Shown here: positions 5,018 to 5,927 of the stretch, one piece after another
How the letters are laid out: each line of letters opens with the position of its first letter
How positions within the stretch are numbered: the stretch's first letter is position 1
Program-made: the position numbers and the translations under genes
Source of the DNA: Actinomycetes bacterium
GTDB taxonomy: Bacteria; Actinomycetota; Actinomycetes; Mycobacteriales; Mycobacteriaceae
DNA: 5,927 nt
Reading direction: 5' to 3'
NCBI GenBank assembly: GCA_023416315.1
Contig: JAEZIA010000096.1
Location: forward strand, 1-5,927
Notes under the pieces: generated by a model
What the model saw: the letters and a program-made list of their open reading frames with translations, nothing else
Databases searched by the model: none
Told to the model about the DNA's origin: nothing

Positions 5018-5862
5018 CGCAGCTTGACCATCCGCGTCGTGGAGCTCTCGTCGAGTTCGACGACGTCGGTGCGCGACCGCAGGAAATCGCTGAACGACTT
5101 GAACCCCAGCGACTTCTCCGAGAACGACGGATCCATCCGCTTCATCTGCGCCTTGACCGCCGAGTTGTGCAGCCAGTCCGCGTCGTCCTTGCCCAGCCCG
5201 ATCTGCAGTGCCCGCTGCAGCAGCGCGGTCGCCACCGCCTGTGGATCCGGTGTCGTGTCGGCGGCCTTCGTACGCTTGGTCCGCTTCGGCGGCTCCTCGG
5301 TGCCGGTCGGTTCGAACACCGGCACCCCGGGCAGGGAGTCGTAGATGACGAAATCGTCGCACGCGGCCGCCAGGGCCCGGCTCGACGAGCCGGCGACGCC
5401 GATGCCGACGACGTAACGGCCCAACCGCTTGCAGCGCTGCGCGAGCGGGATGTAGTCGGAGTCGCCGGCCACGATCACCACGTGGGTGAGGTCGGGCAGC
5501 CGGAACATGTCCTCGACAGCGTCGACCGCCAACCGGATGTCGGCGGCGTTCTTGCCGTAAGCCGCCGCGGGGAACAGCTGCACCAGATCCACCGCGCGGC
5601 CGACCAGTTGCTCGCGGTACTCGGCGTTGACGTCGGCCGACCAATCGGCATACGCACGCGTCAATACCACGGTGCCGAACGACGACGCGAAGTCCAAGAT
5701 CGCACCCACATCGACGCGGGCCCGAGCCAGCTTGCCTGCCTCCAGACCTTTGGCCTTGTCGCGCTGAAAAGAGTTGCGGCCGTTGACCTGGTCGTAGCGG
5801 GAGATGACGATGTTGTCGAAGTCGAGATACACCGCGACACGCGCAGCACCGGGTTCGGTCAT
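5014..5862 (-). CDS. NYN-domain (PIN-like, LabA/DUF88) protein with C-terminal OST-HTH/LOTUS domain
   Basis: A 282-aa predicted RNA-processing protein. The N-terminal NYN domain (about 8-175) shows strand 1 with acidic residues in VYLDFDNI (Asp14, Asp16, Asn17), Asp108 in KNAADIRLAVD, and the VIVAGDSDYIPL motif (Asp134, Asp136). These are the acidic residues expected to bind metal in PIN-like nucleases. A Pro/Lys/Thr-rich basic linker (about 181-205) leads to a C-terminal domain (about 206-282) with ATALLQRAL, SFSEKSLGFKSFSDFL and a terminal strand, the pattern of OST-HTH/LOTUS RNA-binding domains. The likely role is a metal-dependent ribonuclease or RNA-binding regulator in the cytosol (family inference; the target is unknown). 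The start is ATG 5860-5862, giving a sensible domain edge, but the Shine-Dalgarno is weak. The stop (TAG, complement of 5014-5016) overlaps the TAA of the small methyltransferase. The antisense overlap is 4 bases. Confidence 0.9.
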   Translation of the reverse strand: MTEPGAARVAVYLDFDNIVISRYDQVNGRNSFQRDKAKGLEAGKLARARVDVGAILDFASSFGTVVLTRAYADWSADVNAEYREQLVGRAVDLVQLFPAAAYGKNAADIRLAVDAVEDMFRLPDLTHVVIVAGDSDYIPLAQRCKRLGRYVVGIGVAGSSSRALAAACDDFVIYDSLPGVPVFEPTGTEEPPKRTKRTKAADTTPDPQAVATALLQRALQIGLGKDDADWLHNSAVKAQMKRMDPSFSEKSLGFKSFSDFLRSRTDVVELDESSTTRMVKLR

Positions 5863-5927
5863 GTGCTCGAGTCTTGTCCATGTTGTGACGCGCCACGCGC
5901 CTTTGTCCGAACGCGCGATGTCGGGCG
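5863..5927. other. Upstream of the NYN gene, nothing recognised
   Basis: Sixty-five bases to the window edge should include the leader and perhaps the promoter of the NYN gene. I see no clear -10, repeat or gene start here. Confidence 0.4.

Noticed and set aside
4547..5896. 449-codon open frame on the minus strand spanning the small methyltransferase and NYN genes
   Set aside because: Its translation is Arg/Gly/Ala-rich low complexity with no domain. It overlaps two genes with clear motifs, and such long shadow frames are expected at this GC content.

Overview
This is a GC-rich window that looks like a mycobacterial chromosome, most likely a non-tuberculous Mycobacterium/Mycolicibacterium. 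The reasons are two proteins of the mycolic-acid S-adenosylmethionine methyltransferase (cyclopropane synthase, CmaA/MmaA/PcaA) family, a KasA-type ketosynthase of exactly KasA length (416 aa), and a DEAD-box helicase of mycobacterial RhlE type. I cannot name the species from the sequence alone. There are no RNA genes, insertion sequences, phage genes or CRISPR repeats.

Layout, left to right: (1) 1-989, minus strand: N-terminal 329 codons of a DEAD-box RNA helicase, cut by the window edge just before motif VI. (2) 990-1258: divergent control region with two short inverted repeats, a candidate -10 box and a clear Shine-Dalgarno. (3) 1259-2509, plus strand: KasA/KasB-like beta-ketoacyl-ACP synthase in which the nucleophilic cysteine is aspartate. 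(4) 2510-3394 and 3445-4380, both minus strand: two tandem mycolate methyltransferases, probably one operon transcribed from about 4400 leftwards. (5) 4381-4480: short divergent gap. (6) 4481-5017, plus strand: small class I SAM-dependent methyltransferase. (7) 5014-5862, minus strand: NYN-domain (PIN-like) protein with a C-terminal OST-HTH/LOTUS domain. (8) 5863-5927: upstream of the NYN gene, nothing recognised. Coding density is very high, the longest non-coding stretch is 269 bases, and both tail-to-tail gene pairs have touching or overlapping stop codons.

The core (3-4) reads as a small accessory mycolic-acid module: a non-standard ketosynthase facing two enzymes that modify double bonds in meromycolate chains. 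The two enzymes differ at the active site. The upstream one (3445-4380) keeps the full cyclopropane-synthase residue set. The downstream one (2510-3394) has Gln for the bicarbonate-site His and Glu in place of a Gly, as I recall for the hydroxymycolate synthase MmaA4. The most unusual feature is the Cys-to-Asp ketosynthase, which should not be able to condense acyl chains by the usual mechanism. It may be a decarboxylase or a chain-length-factor-like partner subunit. The flanking helicase and NYN-LOTUS genes suggest RNA metabolism and show no clear functional link to the lipid genes.
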